Shown: piece after piece, positions 1 through 7,916 of the stretch
How positions within the stretch are numbered: the stretch's first letter is position 1
Layout: the number at the start of each line of letters is the position of its first letter
NCBI GenBank assembly: GCA_902826095.1
Contig: CADEDN010000005.1
Location: forward strand, 112,067 to 176,066
Reading direction: 5' to 3'
Origin: an uncultured Alphaproteobacteria bacterium
Lineage (GTDB): Bacteria; Pseudomonadota; Alphaproteobacteria; Caulobacterales; Parvularculaceae
Length of the DNA stretch: 64,000 nucleotides
Notes under the pieces: model-generated
Databases searched by the model: none
Told to the model about the DNA's origin: nothing
The model's input: only the letters and a program-made list of their open reading frames with translations
Made by a program: the position numbers and the translations under genes

Positions 1-1
1 T

Positions 2-1198
2 TTTGACGATTTTTCCGAACCGATCGCCGCCGCCTCGATCGCGCAGGTTCACCGCGCGACGTTGAAGGACGGCCGCCAGGTCGCCGTCAAAGTGCTCCGC
101 CCACGGATCGAGCCGCAGGTCGCGGCGGAATTTCGCGCCTTCGCGCGCGCCGCGCGCCTCATCGAAGGGCTCTCCGCGACGACGAAGCGCATGGAGCCGG
201 TGAAATTCATCGATACGCTGAAAGCGGCCGCGGCCGTCGAACTTGACCTCAGGATGGAGGCCGCGGCCGCCTCGGCGCTGAAGGCGGACCTGAAGGCGAC
301 GCCGGGCGTTTTCATTCCCGACATTGTATGGAATCTGACCGCGCGGCGCGTCTTGACGCTTGAATGGATCGACGCGACGCCGGTCAGCGACGTCGCCGCG
401 CTCGCCGCCAAAGGCGTCGACAAGAAGCGCCTCGCCCGGACGATCATCAGCGTTTTCCTGACACAGGCGCTGGTGAAAGGCTTCTTCCACGCCGACATGC
501 ATCAGGGAAATCTGATGATCGACGGCGAAGGGCGCCTCGCGCTCGTCGATTTCGGCATCATGGGCCGGCTTGACGAACCGACAAGGCGGACTTTCGCCGA
601 GATCATCCACGGCTTCATCACCCGCGACTATCATCGCGCCGCGAAAGTGCATTTTGACGCCGGCTACGTGCCGAAAACGCATTCCGTCGACGCCTTCGCG
701 CAGGCGCTTCGCGCCGTCGGCGAGCCGCAATTCGGGCGGAGCGCCGACAATGTCGATATGAGCCGCGTCCTGCAGCAGCTGTTCGACGTGACGGCCCTCT
801 TCGACATGCATCTGCGGCCGGAGCTTGTCCTGCTGCAGCGGACGATGGTCACGGTCGAAGGCGTCGCGCGCGCGCTCGACCCCGAAATCAACATGTGGGA
901 GGCGGCGGCGCCGGTCGTCAGCGCCGCGATCGCCGACGCCATCGGCCCGCGCCGCCAGTTCGAGCGGCTGAAGGGCGCGGCGCAAAAGGCGCTCGACATC
1001 GCGCCCGACCTGCCGCGCTATGTCGAACTCATCGCCGCGGCGTCGCAAAGGGTTTCCGATCCGGCGTTCAGCGCCTCGCAGCAGGCGACGGAAAATCTCG
1101 CGCGCGCGATCGCCGGCCAGAACCGGCTGACGCGCGCCGCGCTGTGGTTCGCCGGGCTTGCCGCGCTCATTCTCGCGGCCGTCCTCGTCTTTCGATAA
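2..1198 (+). CDS. ubiB: UbiB-family ABC1/ADCK atypical kinase, 5' truncated by window edge
   Basis: The reading frame is already open at base 2 and ends at TAA 1196-1198, so only the last 398 residues are visible. The first residues contain AAASIAQVHRA, the alanine-rich signature of ABC1/ADCK/UbiB proteins, followed by VAVKVLRP with the conserved lysine. Further on come HADMHQGN and LVDFGIMG, which match the catalytic HxDxHxGN and DFG-like motifs. A hydrophobic C-terminal segment (LWFAGLAALILAAVLV) fits a membrane anchor. UbiB supports ubiquinone biosynthesis at the inner membrane. In many Alphaproteobacteria ubiB lies next to coaBC; here a hypothetical gene and a vapBC pair lie between them. 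Confidence 0.94.
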   Translation, partial: FDDFSEPIAAASIAQVHRATLKDGRQVAVKVLRPRIEPQVAAEFRAFARAARLIEGLSATTKRMEPVKFIDTLKAAAAVELDLRMEAAAASALKADLKATPGVFIPDIVWNLTARRVLTLEWIDATPVSDVAALAAKGVDKKRLARTIISVFLTQALVKGFFHADMHQGNLMIDGEGRLALVDFGIMGRLDEPTRRTFAEIIHGFITRDYHRAAKVHFDAGYVPKTHSVDAFAQALRAVGEPQFGRSADNVDMSRVLQQLFDVTALFDMHLRPELVLLQRTMVTVEGVARALDPEINMWEAAAPVVSAAIADAIGPRRQFERLKGAAQKALDIAPDLPRYVELIAAASQRVSDPAFSASQQATENLARAIAGQNRLTRAALWFAGLAALILAAVLVFR

Positions 1199-1275
1199 AA
1201 TTTTAAGGGTCTCCGCCACCCTATTTTCGCGCCCTTGCGCGAGATTTTCGAGGGAAAAAACCGGGAGGCGAGATC

Positions 1276-1872
1276 ATGTTCGGACTGAAATTCGGCGCGA
1301 AGAAGAAAGCGGTCGAAGGCGAATTCATCACCGCGCGCCTTAATGCGCGCGTGCAGCCGATCGATCGCGGCGAATATTTCGAGGACCCGCTCGACGAGGC
1401 GCTGAAGGAGCTTGGTCTCGGCGCCGTCACCGGCGGCGGCACCCAGCTCACGGAAGAACCCGCCGGCATCGCCTATTGCGATCTCGAAATCCTCGTCGCC
1501 GATTCGGGGGAGACGACCTTGCAGTCGATCATCGCGAGGCTTGAACAGCTTGGCGCGCCGAAGGGATCAAAACTCATCGTCGAGTCGACCGGCGCCGAAA
1601 TTCCGTTCGGAACGCATGAAGGCCTCGCCCTTTACATGAACGGCGCGGATTTGCCGGACGACGTGTACGCGTCCTGCGACATCAACCATGTCATTGAAGA
1701 GCTTGATCGCCTGATGGGCGACAAGGGCAAGTTCAAGGGCTTTTGGGAAGGCTCGCGCGACACCGCGCTTTATTGCTACGGAACGTCATTCGCCGCGATG
1801 AAGGATGCGATCGAGCCGCTGCTCTCTTCCTATCCGCTCTGCCAAAAGGCGCGAATCGAGCAGATCGCCTAG
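1276..1872 (+). CDS. Conserved-looking hypothetical protein, 198 aa
   Basis: The ATG follows a good ribosome site (GGGAGG, 7 nt spacing). The product is soluble, with no signal peptide or membrane segment. It starts with a short basic stretch (GAKKK) and is otherwise acidic and evenly mixed, as expected of a globular domain. I do not recognise the family. It lies 78 bp downstream of ubiB on the same strand and could be co-transcribed with it. Base composition and codon use match the housekeeping neighbours, so nothing suggests recent transfer. Confidence 0.82.
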   Translation: MFGLKFGAKKKAVEGEFITARLNARVQPIDRGEYFEDPLDEALKELGLGAVTGGGTQLTEEPAGIAYCDLEILVADSGETTLQSIIARLEQLGAPKGSKLIVESTGAEIPFGTHEGLALYMNGADLPDDVYASCDINHVIEELDRLMGDKGKFKGFWEGSRDTALYCYGTSFAAMKDAIEPLLSSYPLCQKARIEQIA

Positions 1873-1907
1873 CGGCGCCGGCTTGAAAGAGCGGCGGTCG
1901 CCGGCTA

Positions 1908-1926
1908 TGATATCATTGCGATATCA
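1908..1926. promoter_or_regulatory. Inverted-repeat operator candidate of the vapBC operon
   Basis: TGATATC, a 5-bp spacer and GATATCA form a perfect 7-bp inverted repeat that ends 11 bp before the antitoxin ATG and abuts its AAGGA ribosome site. VapB-type RHH antitoxins usually autoregulate by binding such palindromes. Its role here is inferred from position and symmetry. Confidence 0.5.
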
Positions 1927-1937
1927 AGGAATGGCGC

Positions 1938-2165
1938 ATGGGCCAGGTGATCATCCGGAATCTCGACGATTCCGTCATTGAGACGCTGCGCGCTTCGGCC
2001 GATCGCGCCAACAAGCCGCTCGAGCAAATGCTGCGTGAAATTCTCGCCGAGGCCGCTCGCGCTGACAAGGTGAGCGCCATCGCAAGACTGAAGAAAATCG
2101 CCTCGATGAGTCCGCCGACCGACCTCGATGCGACTGACCTGATCCGCGAGGATCGGGACCGGTGA
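1938..2165 (+). CDS. vapB: FitA/VapB-like ribbon-helix-helix antitoxin
   Basis: This 75-residue protein opens with GQVIIRNLDDSVIETLRASA, the beta-strand and first helix typical of FitA-type RHH DNA-binding antitoxins, and it has an acidic, flexible C-terminus that would wrap the toxin. The ATG at 1938 sits 7 nt after AAGGA; an out-of-frame ATG at 1931 is ignored. Its stop overlaps the toxin start (GTGA), implying translational coupling. It should neutralise the PIN-domain toxin next to it and repress the operon through the 1908-1926 palindrome. Confidence 0.86.
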   Translation: MGQVIIRNLDDSVIETLRASADRANKPLEQMLREILAEAARADKVSAIARLKKIASMSPPTDLDATDLIREDRDR

Positions 2166-2596
2166 AAACCGCGGTTGTCGATGCGAGCGTTGCAGTCAAA
2201 TGGCTCTTGCGCCAACCCAAAAGCGACCGCGCTTATGCTGCGATCAAGCGATTCAAACTGATCGCGCCAAGCCTCATATTGGCCGAGGTGGGGAATGCGC
2301 TTTGGAAGTATCGACGCGCTGATATGATGCCTGTCGAGGCGGTTGACGCGGCGCTTGACGGATTTGAGTCCAGTTTCTTCGAGTCGGTGCCGATCGACGA
2401 GGCGACGACGGCGCACGCGCTAAAGATCGCAATGGACCTCGACCACCCTATTTATGATTGTTACTACCTGTCTCTTTCAAAGAGATACGATATTCCGCTA
2501 ATCACCGACGATTCCAAACTCGCGAGAAGAGCGAGCGATGCGGGCTTTCATATCATCGAGCTTGCCTTGTCGAATGAGCTCGATGGGGATCATTGA
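2162..2596 (+). CDS. vapC: VapC-family PIN-domain toxin ribonuclease
   Basis: The 144-residue protein has the PIN acidic residues in order: Asp7 (VVDASV), Glu42 (LAEVGNAL), Asp99 (PIYDCYY) and Asp116/117 (LITDD). These form the Mg2+ site of VapC endoribonucleases, which typically cut tRNA or rRNA to stop growth. Translation starts at GTG 2162, overlapping the antitoxin stop. All catalytic residues are present, so the toxin looks active. The pair sits between ubiB-side genes and coaBC and is probably an insertion into an older housekeeping neighbourhood. Confidence 0.94.
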   Translation: MKTAVVDASVAVKWLLRQPKSDRAYAAIKRFKLIAPSLILAEVGNALWKYRRADMMPVEAVDAALDGFESSFFESVPIDEATTAHALKIAMDLDHPIYDCYYLSLSKRYDIPLITDDSKLARRASDAGFHIIELALSNELDGDH

Positions 2597-2599
2597 AAC

Positions 2600-3835
2600 A
2601 TGACTGCGCGTTCCATCCTTCTCATCATCGGCGGCGGGATCGCCGCCTACAAATCGCTTGAACTCATCCGCGAGCTGGCGCGCCGGGGAATCGGAACGCG
2701 CGCCATCCTGACAAAGGCGGGCGCCGAATTCGTGACGCCGCTCTCCGTCGCGTCGCTCTCCGGCGACAAGGTCTATTCCGATCTCTTCAGCCTCACCGAT
2801 GAGGCGGAGATGGGCCATATCGAGCTGTCGCGGTCGGCGGATCTCGTCGTCGTCGCGCCGGCGACGGCGGATCTCATGGCGAAGGCCGCGGCCGGCCTTG
2901 CGAACGATCTCGCCTCGACGGCGCTTCTCGCGACCGACAAGCCCGTTCTTTATGCGCCGGCGATGAATGTCAGGATGTTCGAGCATCCCGCGACGACGCG
3001 AAACCTCCGCACCCTGATTGATGACGGCGCGATGATCGTCGGCCCGAACGAGGGCGAAATGGCGTGCGGCGAGTTCGGACCCGGGCGGATGGCGGAGCCG
3101 GCCGAGATCGCCGACGCGATCGACGCCTATTTCTCGACAATATCGACCGGCCCCTTAAAAGGGCGCCGCATTCTCGTCACCGCCGGGCCGACGCATGAGG
3201 CGCTCGATCCCGTCCGCTATATCGCGAACCGTTCCTCCGGCAAGCAGGGCTATGCGATCGCCGAGGCGCTGGCGCGCCTCGGCGCGGACGTGACCCTGGT
3301 CTCTGGGCCGACGGATCTGCGCGCGCCCGCCGGCCTTAAAGCGGTGCGCGTCGAATCGGCGCGCCAGATGCTCGCCGCCGTCGAAGCCGCGCTTCCCGCC
3401 GATTGCGCGATCATGTGCGCGGCGGTCGCCGATTATCGCCCTGAAATCGAGACCGACCACAAGATCAAGAAAGAGCGCGGCGGCCTCAGGAACATTCCGC
3501 TGACGGAGAATCCGGACATCTTGAAGACCGTCGCCGCGCTGAAAGCCGGGCGCCCGCGGCTGGTCATCGGTTTCGCCGCCGAGACCGACGACGTCGTCAA
3601 TCACGCGCGCGCCAAGCGGCTGCGCAAGGGCTGCGACTGGATCATCGCCAATGACGTGTCGGCCGGCGCGCATTGCGCGATGGGCGGCGACATCAACGCG
3701 GTCACCCTGATCACGCCGGAGCGCGAAGAGCGCTGGCCCGAACTCGACAAGCACGAGGTCGCGCGCCGCCTCGCCGCGCGCATCGCCGACGCGCTGAAGG
3801 AGCCCCCGACCGCGCCGGCGCGCGCGGCGGAATGA
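2600..3835 (+). CDS. coaBC: Bifunctional phosphopantothenoylcysteine decarboxylase / phosphopantothenate-cysteine ligase
   Basis: This 411-residue enzyme makes 4'-phosphopantetheine in coenzyme A synthesis. The N-terminal half is the FMN-dependent decarboxylase (CoaC): GGGIAAYKS at the start, the catalytic-His region GHIELSRSADLVVVAPATA, the PAMN motif (YAPAMNVRMF) and the flexible Cys flap (MACGEFGPGRM). From about residue 190 comes the CTP-dependent ligase (CoaB), with RILVTAGPTHEALDPVR and the ISNRSSG-like YIANRSSGKQG. It begins 3 bp after vapC stops, so the toxin pair may add read-through transcription to an essential gene. Confidence 0.97.
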   Translation: MTARSILLIIGGGIAAYKSLELIRELARRGIGTRAILTKAGAEFVTPLSVASLSGDKVYSDLFSLTDEAEMGHIELSRSADLVVVAPATADLMAKAAAGLANDLASTALLATDKPVLYAPAMNVRMFEHPATTRNLRTLIDDGAMIVGPNEGEMACGEFGPGRMAEPAEIADAIDAYFSTISTGPLKGRRILVTAGPTHEALDPVRYIANRSSGKQGYAIAEALARLGADVTLVSGPTDLRAPAGLKAVRVESARQMLAAVEAALPADCAIMCAAVADYRPEIETDHKIKKERGGLRNIPLTENPDILKTVAALKAGRPRLVIGFAAETDDVVNHARAKRLRKGCDWIIANDVSAGAHCAMGGDINAVTLITPEREERWPELDKHEVARRLAARIADALKEPPTAPARAAE

Positions 3836-3838
3836 CGG

Positions 3839-4651
3839 TCAATCGGCCTGCGCGAGCCTGACGCGTCTGGATTGCGCGGCGACGACCATTGAAGCGATCC
3901 GCCGCGGCAGCGCTTTCATCGTCCAGGCGACGAACTTGTTCCAGAGCCCCGGCACATAGACGACATGGCGCCGCTCGACGGCGGCGAGCGCGCCTTTGAC
4001 GACCGGCGCCGCCGGCATAACCCAGAATTTCGGCAGCGCGTCGATCAGATGGCGCGTGTTGTTGACGTCGTGAAATTCCGAATAGGTGAAGCCGGGGCAG
4101 AGCGCGGAGATGCGGACGTCCCGATCCTTGTTCTCGGCGGCGAGCGATTGCGAGAAGCAGACGAGAAACGCTTTTGATGCGCCGTACATCGTATGGCCCG
4201 CCGATCCCGGCATCAGGCCGGCAAGCGAGGCGACGTTGATGATCCGCCCAAAGCCTTGCGCCTGCATGCCCGGCAGGAACAGGCGGACGAGATGCGCGTA
4301 GGAGGTCACCATCAGCGCGATGAAATCGCGGTGCGCCGGCCATTCGGACTGCTCGAAACGGCCTGGATGGCCATAGCCCGCATTGTTGATGAGGATGTCG
4401 ACGCGCGCGCCCGAAGCGTTGATCGCCGCCGCGATTTTTTCGGGCGCCGCGGGGTCGGCGAGATCGGCGGCGACGGCGATCGCTTCAATCTTGTATTTTT
4501 CTTTCAGATTTGCGGCGAGCTGATTGAGGCGATCGGCCCGCCGCGCTGTCAAAACAAGATTGGCGCCGCTTTCGGCGAGCGCCTCCGCGAAGGCTTTGCC
4601 GATGCCGGCCGATGCGCCGGTGACGAGCGCCCATTTGCCGCGATAAATCAT
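3839..4651 (-). CDS. Short-chain dehydrogenase/reductase, 270 aa
   Basis: This is a classical SDR. It has the TGASAGIG dinucleotide-binding motif near residue 11, ILINNAG, a catalytic Ser in VASLAG and the YGASK (YxxxK) pair. The C-terminal part continues past the fold with a hydrophobic, basic region (LWNKFVAWTMKALPRRI) like that of DltE/YqjQ-type SDRs, which may touch the membrane. The substrate cannot be told from sequence. It converges with coaBC, with a 3-bp gap between the stops. Confidence 0.93.
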   Translation of the reverse strand: MIYRGKWALVTGASAGIGKAFAEALAESGANLVLTARRADRLNQLAANLKEKYKIEAIAVAADLADPAAPEKIAAAINASGARVDILINNAGYGHPGRFEQSEWPAHRDFIALMVTSYAHLVRLFLPGMQAQGFGRIINVASLAGLMPGSAGHTMYGASKAFLVCFSQSLAAENKDRDVRISALCPGFTYSEFHDVNNTRHLIDALPKFWVMPAAPVVKGALAAVERRHVVYVPGLWNKFVAWTMKALPRRIASMVVAAQSRRVRLAQAD

Positions 4652-4839
4652 CCGTAGACCTCATAATGAGCCGGCTCACGCAAGCGTGAGCGCGAATGCG
4701 CCAAAGCGCGGCTCAAGCGCGCCGGAGCGGATCGCCGGGCGCGGCTCGATGCGCGATAGTCGCGTCATCGGCCGATCCGCTTCACCGCGCAATCGGCCGG
4801 ATCAGGGGGCGACTTGGTCTTTTCATCGAGGAGAGAAAC

Positions 4840-5169
4840 ATGAAGACCTTCGCCAAACGCTTCTTAACCGCCGCCGCCCTCGCTTCAGCGACGCTCGCTG
4901 GCGCGCCCGCTTTCGCCGGCGACGTCGACTTCGCCTATTCGGCGTCGGAAATGCGCAATTCCGCGGCGATTTCGGACCTTTATGAGCGCATCGAGGAGAA
5001 AGCCTGGCGCGCCTGCGCCGTTTACGAGAATTCCGGCCTTTTGGGGATCGCCTATCAGCGCGCCTGCGCCGCCGACCTCATGGCCGACTTTGTCGACGGG
5101 ATCGACAATGCGAAACTGACGGCGCTTCACGAAGAGCGCCATGGCGCGCGTCTGGCCGAAAGCTTTTAG
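4840..5169 (+). CDS. UrcA-family small exported protein
   Basis: The start at ATG 4840 follows GAGGAG and gives a clean signal peptide (MKTFAKRFLTAAALASATLAGAPAFAG, cut after AFA). The mature part of about 80 residues has the UrcA pattern: a YERIEEKAWRAC segment, a second Cys about 16 residues later (QRACAADL) and a helical tail. UrcA proteins are common in Caulobacterales and Sphingomonadales and their function is unknown. The stop codon lies inside the left copy of the 60-bp inverted repeat. Confidence 0.85.
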   Translation: MKTFAKRFLTAAALASATLAGAPAFAGDVDFAYSASEMRNSAAISDLYERIEEKAWRACAVYENSGLLGIAYQRACAADLMADFVDGIDNAKLTALHEERHGARLAESF

Positions 5170-5226
5170 CGCGCCGGGCGCGAAAGTGGGAACCGGTTTC
5201 GCGCGCAAAGGCGCGCCAAATCAAAA
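5167..5226. repeat. Left copy of a 60-bp inverted repeat flanking the O-antigen ligase gene
   Basis: These 60 bases are the reverse complement of 6798-6857 with one mismatch. Each copy is itself palindromic: GCGCGCC pairs with GGCGCGC and CGCGAAA with TTTCGCG around a core GGAACCGG. The copy covers the stop codons of the UrcA gene and of the O-antigen ligase gene, so it may also act as a bidirectional mRNA 3' hairpin. The core resembles a GTGGGAACCGGTTT-type repeat common in Alphaproteobacteria. Confidence 0.9.
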
Positions 5227-6732
5227 GACCCGGTTTCGCCCGCGCCGGCGCGAGAAGGTGACGCTCGCGCCGGCGAAGGCCGCCAGCATGAAATAGACGA
5301 TCGAGAGATTGTTCGTCTGCGACGCGATCGACCGGCTGATCATCAGCGAAATCGCCGCCGCGAAACAGGCGACGTAAACGACGCCGAGCGACGGGTGCGA
5401 AAGGCGCGAGCGCTTGACCGCGGCGAGGCCCCAGGCGGTGAGCATTGCGAAAAACGTCAGCGGTCCCGGCAGGCCGAGATCAAGCGCCAGCGACAGATAG
5501 TAATTGTCGAGCGTCAAGGACTTGCCGAAATAGCCAAGGACGCGCGCCGACCGCCCGGACCCGTAGCCGAGCACCGGGCGCTTGAGGATCTTCGGCCAGG
5601 CCATCTCCATTTGCACGATGCGCGACTGGGTCGAATTCGCCGCGCTCTGCCCCGCCTTGCCGGTGACGACCCCGTGCGCGCCGATGAAAGCGACCGGCGA
5701 GACGGCGATCGCGGCGAGAATGATGAGGCCGGCGATCGGGCGCCAGCGCGACGCCGCGGCGCGCTGCAAGAAGCGATAGCCGAAGAGCCCCGCCATCGCA
5801 GCGACGGAGATCGCCATCACCATGATCGCGCCGCGCGAATTCGAGGCGACGGCGCCGGCGGCGATCACAAAGAACGCCGCCGCCCAGAAGATTCGTTCCG
5901 GGAATTTCCGCGCGGCGAGGAAGAAGGCGGCGGCGAAAGGGAGGGCGAAGCCCAGATGCTCGCCGAGCGACAAGGGGTGAGAGTGAGAAGACTGCGCGCG
6001 AAAGACGCCGTCGCGGACTTTCTCCGTCTGCACATTTTGCAGCCATGCCGCGTTGTCGGCGATGAACGGCGACAGGAGATCGGCGAGAAGGCGGTGCGTG
6101 GCGGCCTCGCCGACGGCGATCGCGGCGACGATCGCCGCGCCGACCGCCAGCGCTTTCATCAGCCGCGCGAAATCGCGCTGGCGGCGGCAATAGGTGAGAA
6201 TGGCGCAATAGGGGACAAGCCAGATGACGGCCTGACGGACGAATTCCGGAATCGCGATCGATCGCCCCTGCGCGAGCGGCAGGCTCAATAGGCCAAGCAG
6301 GAAGAGAAGGAAGACAAGCGCGGTCACCGCCCGGCTCTTGCGGACCGCATAAGCGAACTGCGCGCGGCGGTGCGGCGAGACCGTCATGTCATAGGCCCAC
6401 ATCGCGCTCACCGCGTAGAGGAGGAGGCGCGGCGGCGTCAGGATCGGCAAAGGCCCGAGTTTCACGAACAGATAGACCGGCCAGACGGGGAAAAGCAGCG
6501 CGACGAGCAGCAGCAGCGTCATCGCGAGGCGCCGCGGCGCCGCTCTGGCGCGGGGGGCGACGGCGATGATGGCGACGGCGACCGGCAGCAGGAAAGCAGC
6601 GCCGATCGGCGGATAGATGATCGTCGCCGCCGACGCGAGCGCTGCGTAAAGGGTCAGCGCGCCGGCGAATCCGGCGATCCCCGCCGCGCGCGCGAGGGAG
6701 AGGGGCGGGGCGTCGTCAATGGCCTCGGACAT
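5221..6732 (-). CDS. O-antigen ligase/polymerase family membrane protein (WaaL/Wzy-like)
   Basis: The 503-residue protein has about twelve hydrophobic segments and, in the C-terminal third, the large loop of the Wzy_C/O-antigen-ligase fold. Near residue 240 is FRAQSSHSHPLSLGEHLG, and near residue 370 is QMAWPKILKRPVLGYGSG, which fits the conserved G-x-G loop preceding DNYYLSLALDLGLPG. Such proteins join or polymerise undecaprenyl-linked glycans on the periplasmic face of the inner membrane. No other polysaccharide genes adjoin it, so the glycan is unknown. The gene is precisely bracketed by a 60-bp inverted repeat pair. Confidence 0.88.
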   Translation of the reverse strand: MSEAIDDAPPLSLARAAGIAGFAGALTLYAALASAATIIYPPIGAAFLLPVAVAIIAVAPRARAAPRRLAMTLLLLVALLFPVWPVYLFVKLGPLPILTPPRLLLYAVSAMWAYDMTVSPHRRAQFAYAVRKSRAVTALVFLLFLLGLLSLPLAQGRSIAIPEFVRQAVIWLVPYCAILTYCRRQRDFARLMKALAVGAAIVAAIAVGEAATHRLLADLLSPFIADNAAWLQNVQTEKVRDGVFRAQSSHSHPLSLGEHLGFALPFAAAFFLAARKFPERIFWAAAFFVIAAGAVASNSRGAIMVMAISVAAMAGLFGYRFLQRAAASRWRPIAGLIILAAIAVSPVAFIGAHGVVTGKAGQSAANSTQSRIVQMEMAWPKILKRPVLGYGSGRSARVLGYFGKSLTLDNYYLSLALDLGLPGPLTFFAMLTAWGLAAVKRSRLSHPSLGVVYVACFAAAISLMISRSIASQTNNLSIVYFMLAAFAGASVTFSRRRGRNRVF

Positions 6733-6797
6733 GCCCTTTCATAGGGGCCCGACCGGCGCCATCTGGTTAACAGGCGCGGGCAATTTCTGTGGTGCGC

Positions 6798-6857
6798 TTT
6801 TGATTTGGCGCGCCTTTGCGCGCGAAACCGGTTTCCACTTTCGCGCCCGGCGCGCTA
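6798..6857. repeat. Right copy of the 60-bp inverted repeat flanking the O-antigen ligase gene
   Basis: Reverse complement of 5167-5226 with a single mismatch. It lies between the ligase start (6732) and the start of the next gene (6907), so it covers the promoter region of both divergent genes. Confidence 0.9.
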
Positions 6858-6906
6858 GCATGAGCCTTGCAGCAAAGGGTCCGTTAAGGTCGTCGCCCCG
6901 GAGATC

Positions 6907-7215
6907 ATGGACACAATCGCCTTCATCGTCGGCCTCTTCGTCGCGATCCTCGTCATCGCCTGGTACGCCTTTAACGAAGAGCGGGCGGGCGCGGGCGGCA
7001 TCGGGCTCTTCGCGATCCGCAGCGACGCCGGCGGCGGCGACGAAACCGCGCCGCCGGAAGCCGTCCGGTACCGGCCGCGCGAGCGCGTTTCGCCGGCAAG
7101 CGGGGCGGGGCTGCGCACGGCGACCCCGACGACGACCTATCGGGTGAAGCCCGCCAAACGCGCGCCGCTTGCGGTCGACGAAGACGGGACCGCCGAGGCC
7201 GACAAGGAATATTGA
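6907..7215 (+). CDS. Small single-pass membrane protein, 102 aa
   Basis: The N-terminus is one hydrophobic segment (DTIAFIVGLFVAILVIAWYAF, about residues 2-22). A Gly-rich then Arg/Pro-rich cytoplasmic or periplasmic tail without clear domain follows. I do not recognise a family. ATG 6907 is the only reasonable start, and the gene runs divergently from the O-antigen ligase. Coding status rests on codon bias and a clean membrane segment. Confidence 0.68.
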   Translation: MDTIAFIVGLFVAILVIAWYAFNEERAGAGGIGLFAIRSDAGGGDETAPPEAVRYRPRERVSPASGAGLRTATPTTTYRVKPAKRAPLAVDEDGTAEADKEY

Positions 7216-7557
7216 TCAGCGCAGGCCCGTCAGGCGGCGGGCGTTGGCGCGCGCCTTTTGATAGCCGGGCCTCAGCGACGCCGACGCGACGCGCTCTGAC
7301 GCGCTCAAAATCGACGGCGTCCGCGCCGGCGGCGACAAAAGGATCGCCGTTATCGCCGTGATCCCTCGCCAATAGCCCTGCTGCGCCGCGATGGTTTTCT
7401 CCGTCACCATGCGTCGCGCCTCCGCGCCGCCCGTGATGTCGCCCATCAGCATCGCCTGCTGAATTTTGATCGTTCGCATGGCGATCGTGACCGCGGCGGC
7501 GTTCATGGCGGCCGCCGTGTCGAACCAGAGCGTCAATGGATTTCGCCGCGCCGCCAT
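7216..7557 (-). CDS. Hypothetical protein, third gene of the sulfotransferase operon
   Basis: This 113-residue helical protein starts MAARRNPLTLWFDTAAAMNAAAV and has an Arg/Lys-rich C-terminus (KARANARRLTGL). The amphipathic alanine-rich helices with a WFD segment resemble small phasin-like proteins, but the likeness is weak and I make no family call. The start at 7557 overlaps the preceding gene's stop region with only a 1-nt gap. The three genes sulfotransferase, DUF3088 and this one therefore look like one transcript. Confidence 0.7.
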   Translation of the reverse strand: MAARRNPLTLWFDTAAAMNAAAVTIAMRTIKIQQAMLMGDITGGAEARRMVTEKTIAAQQGYWRGITAITAILLSPPARTPSILSASERVASASLRPGYQKARANARRLTGLR

Positions 7558-7558
7558 T

Positions 7559-7909
7559 TCACGCGCTCCCGCGGGGAACCGGCGTTCCATAAAGCGCCGC
7601 GAAATAGCCGGCGATCCCGCGCGCGCTGTCGATGTAAAAACGATCGTTCGCCGCCTTCACGGCCTGATGATCCGTATACGGCGCATCAGCGGCGAGAACG
7701 AGCGTCGGGCAGTTCCAGCGCCCTTCGCCCAAGGCCGCGGCAAGGCCGGCGCGCGGCTGCGCGATCGCTTCATAGCGGATGTCGAGCGCTTCCTTGATCG
7801 CCGGGAAATAATGGAGAAATCCCCAGATCTCCGCGCATTCGGGGCAGAATTCGCGGCGGCCGTCAGCCTTAAAGCCGGGCGGGAGGAGGAAGAGGATCGA
7901 GCGCGACAT
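7559..7909 (-). CDS. DUF3088 family protein
   Basis: The 116-residue protein starts MSRSILFLLPPGF and contains FCPECAEIWGFLHYFP, matching the DUF3088 pattern of an LxPGF start and a C-x2-C-containing thioredoxin-like first motif, then NCPTLVLA. The fold is probably thioredoxin-like, with the CPEC pair in the redox position. The biochemical role is not known. It follows the sulfotransferase gene by 7 bp, and in other genomes small CxxC proteins are often found next to sulfur-metabolism genes, but that link is inference. Confidence 0.84.
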   Translation of the reverse strand: MSRSILFLLPPGFKADGRREFCPECAEIWGFLHYFPAIKEALDIRYEAIAQPRAGLAAALGEGRWNCPTLVLAADAPYTDHQAVKAANDRFYIDSARGIAGYFAALYGTPVPRGSA

Positions 7910-7916
7910 CGCGCGC

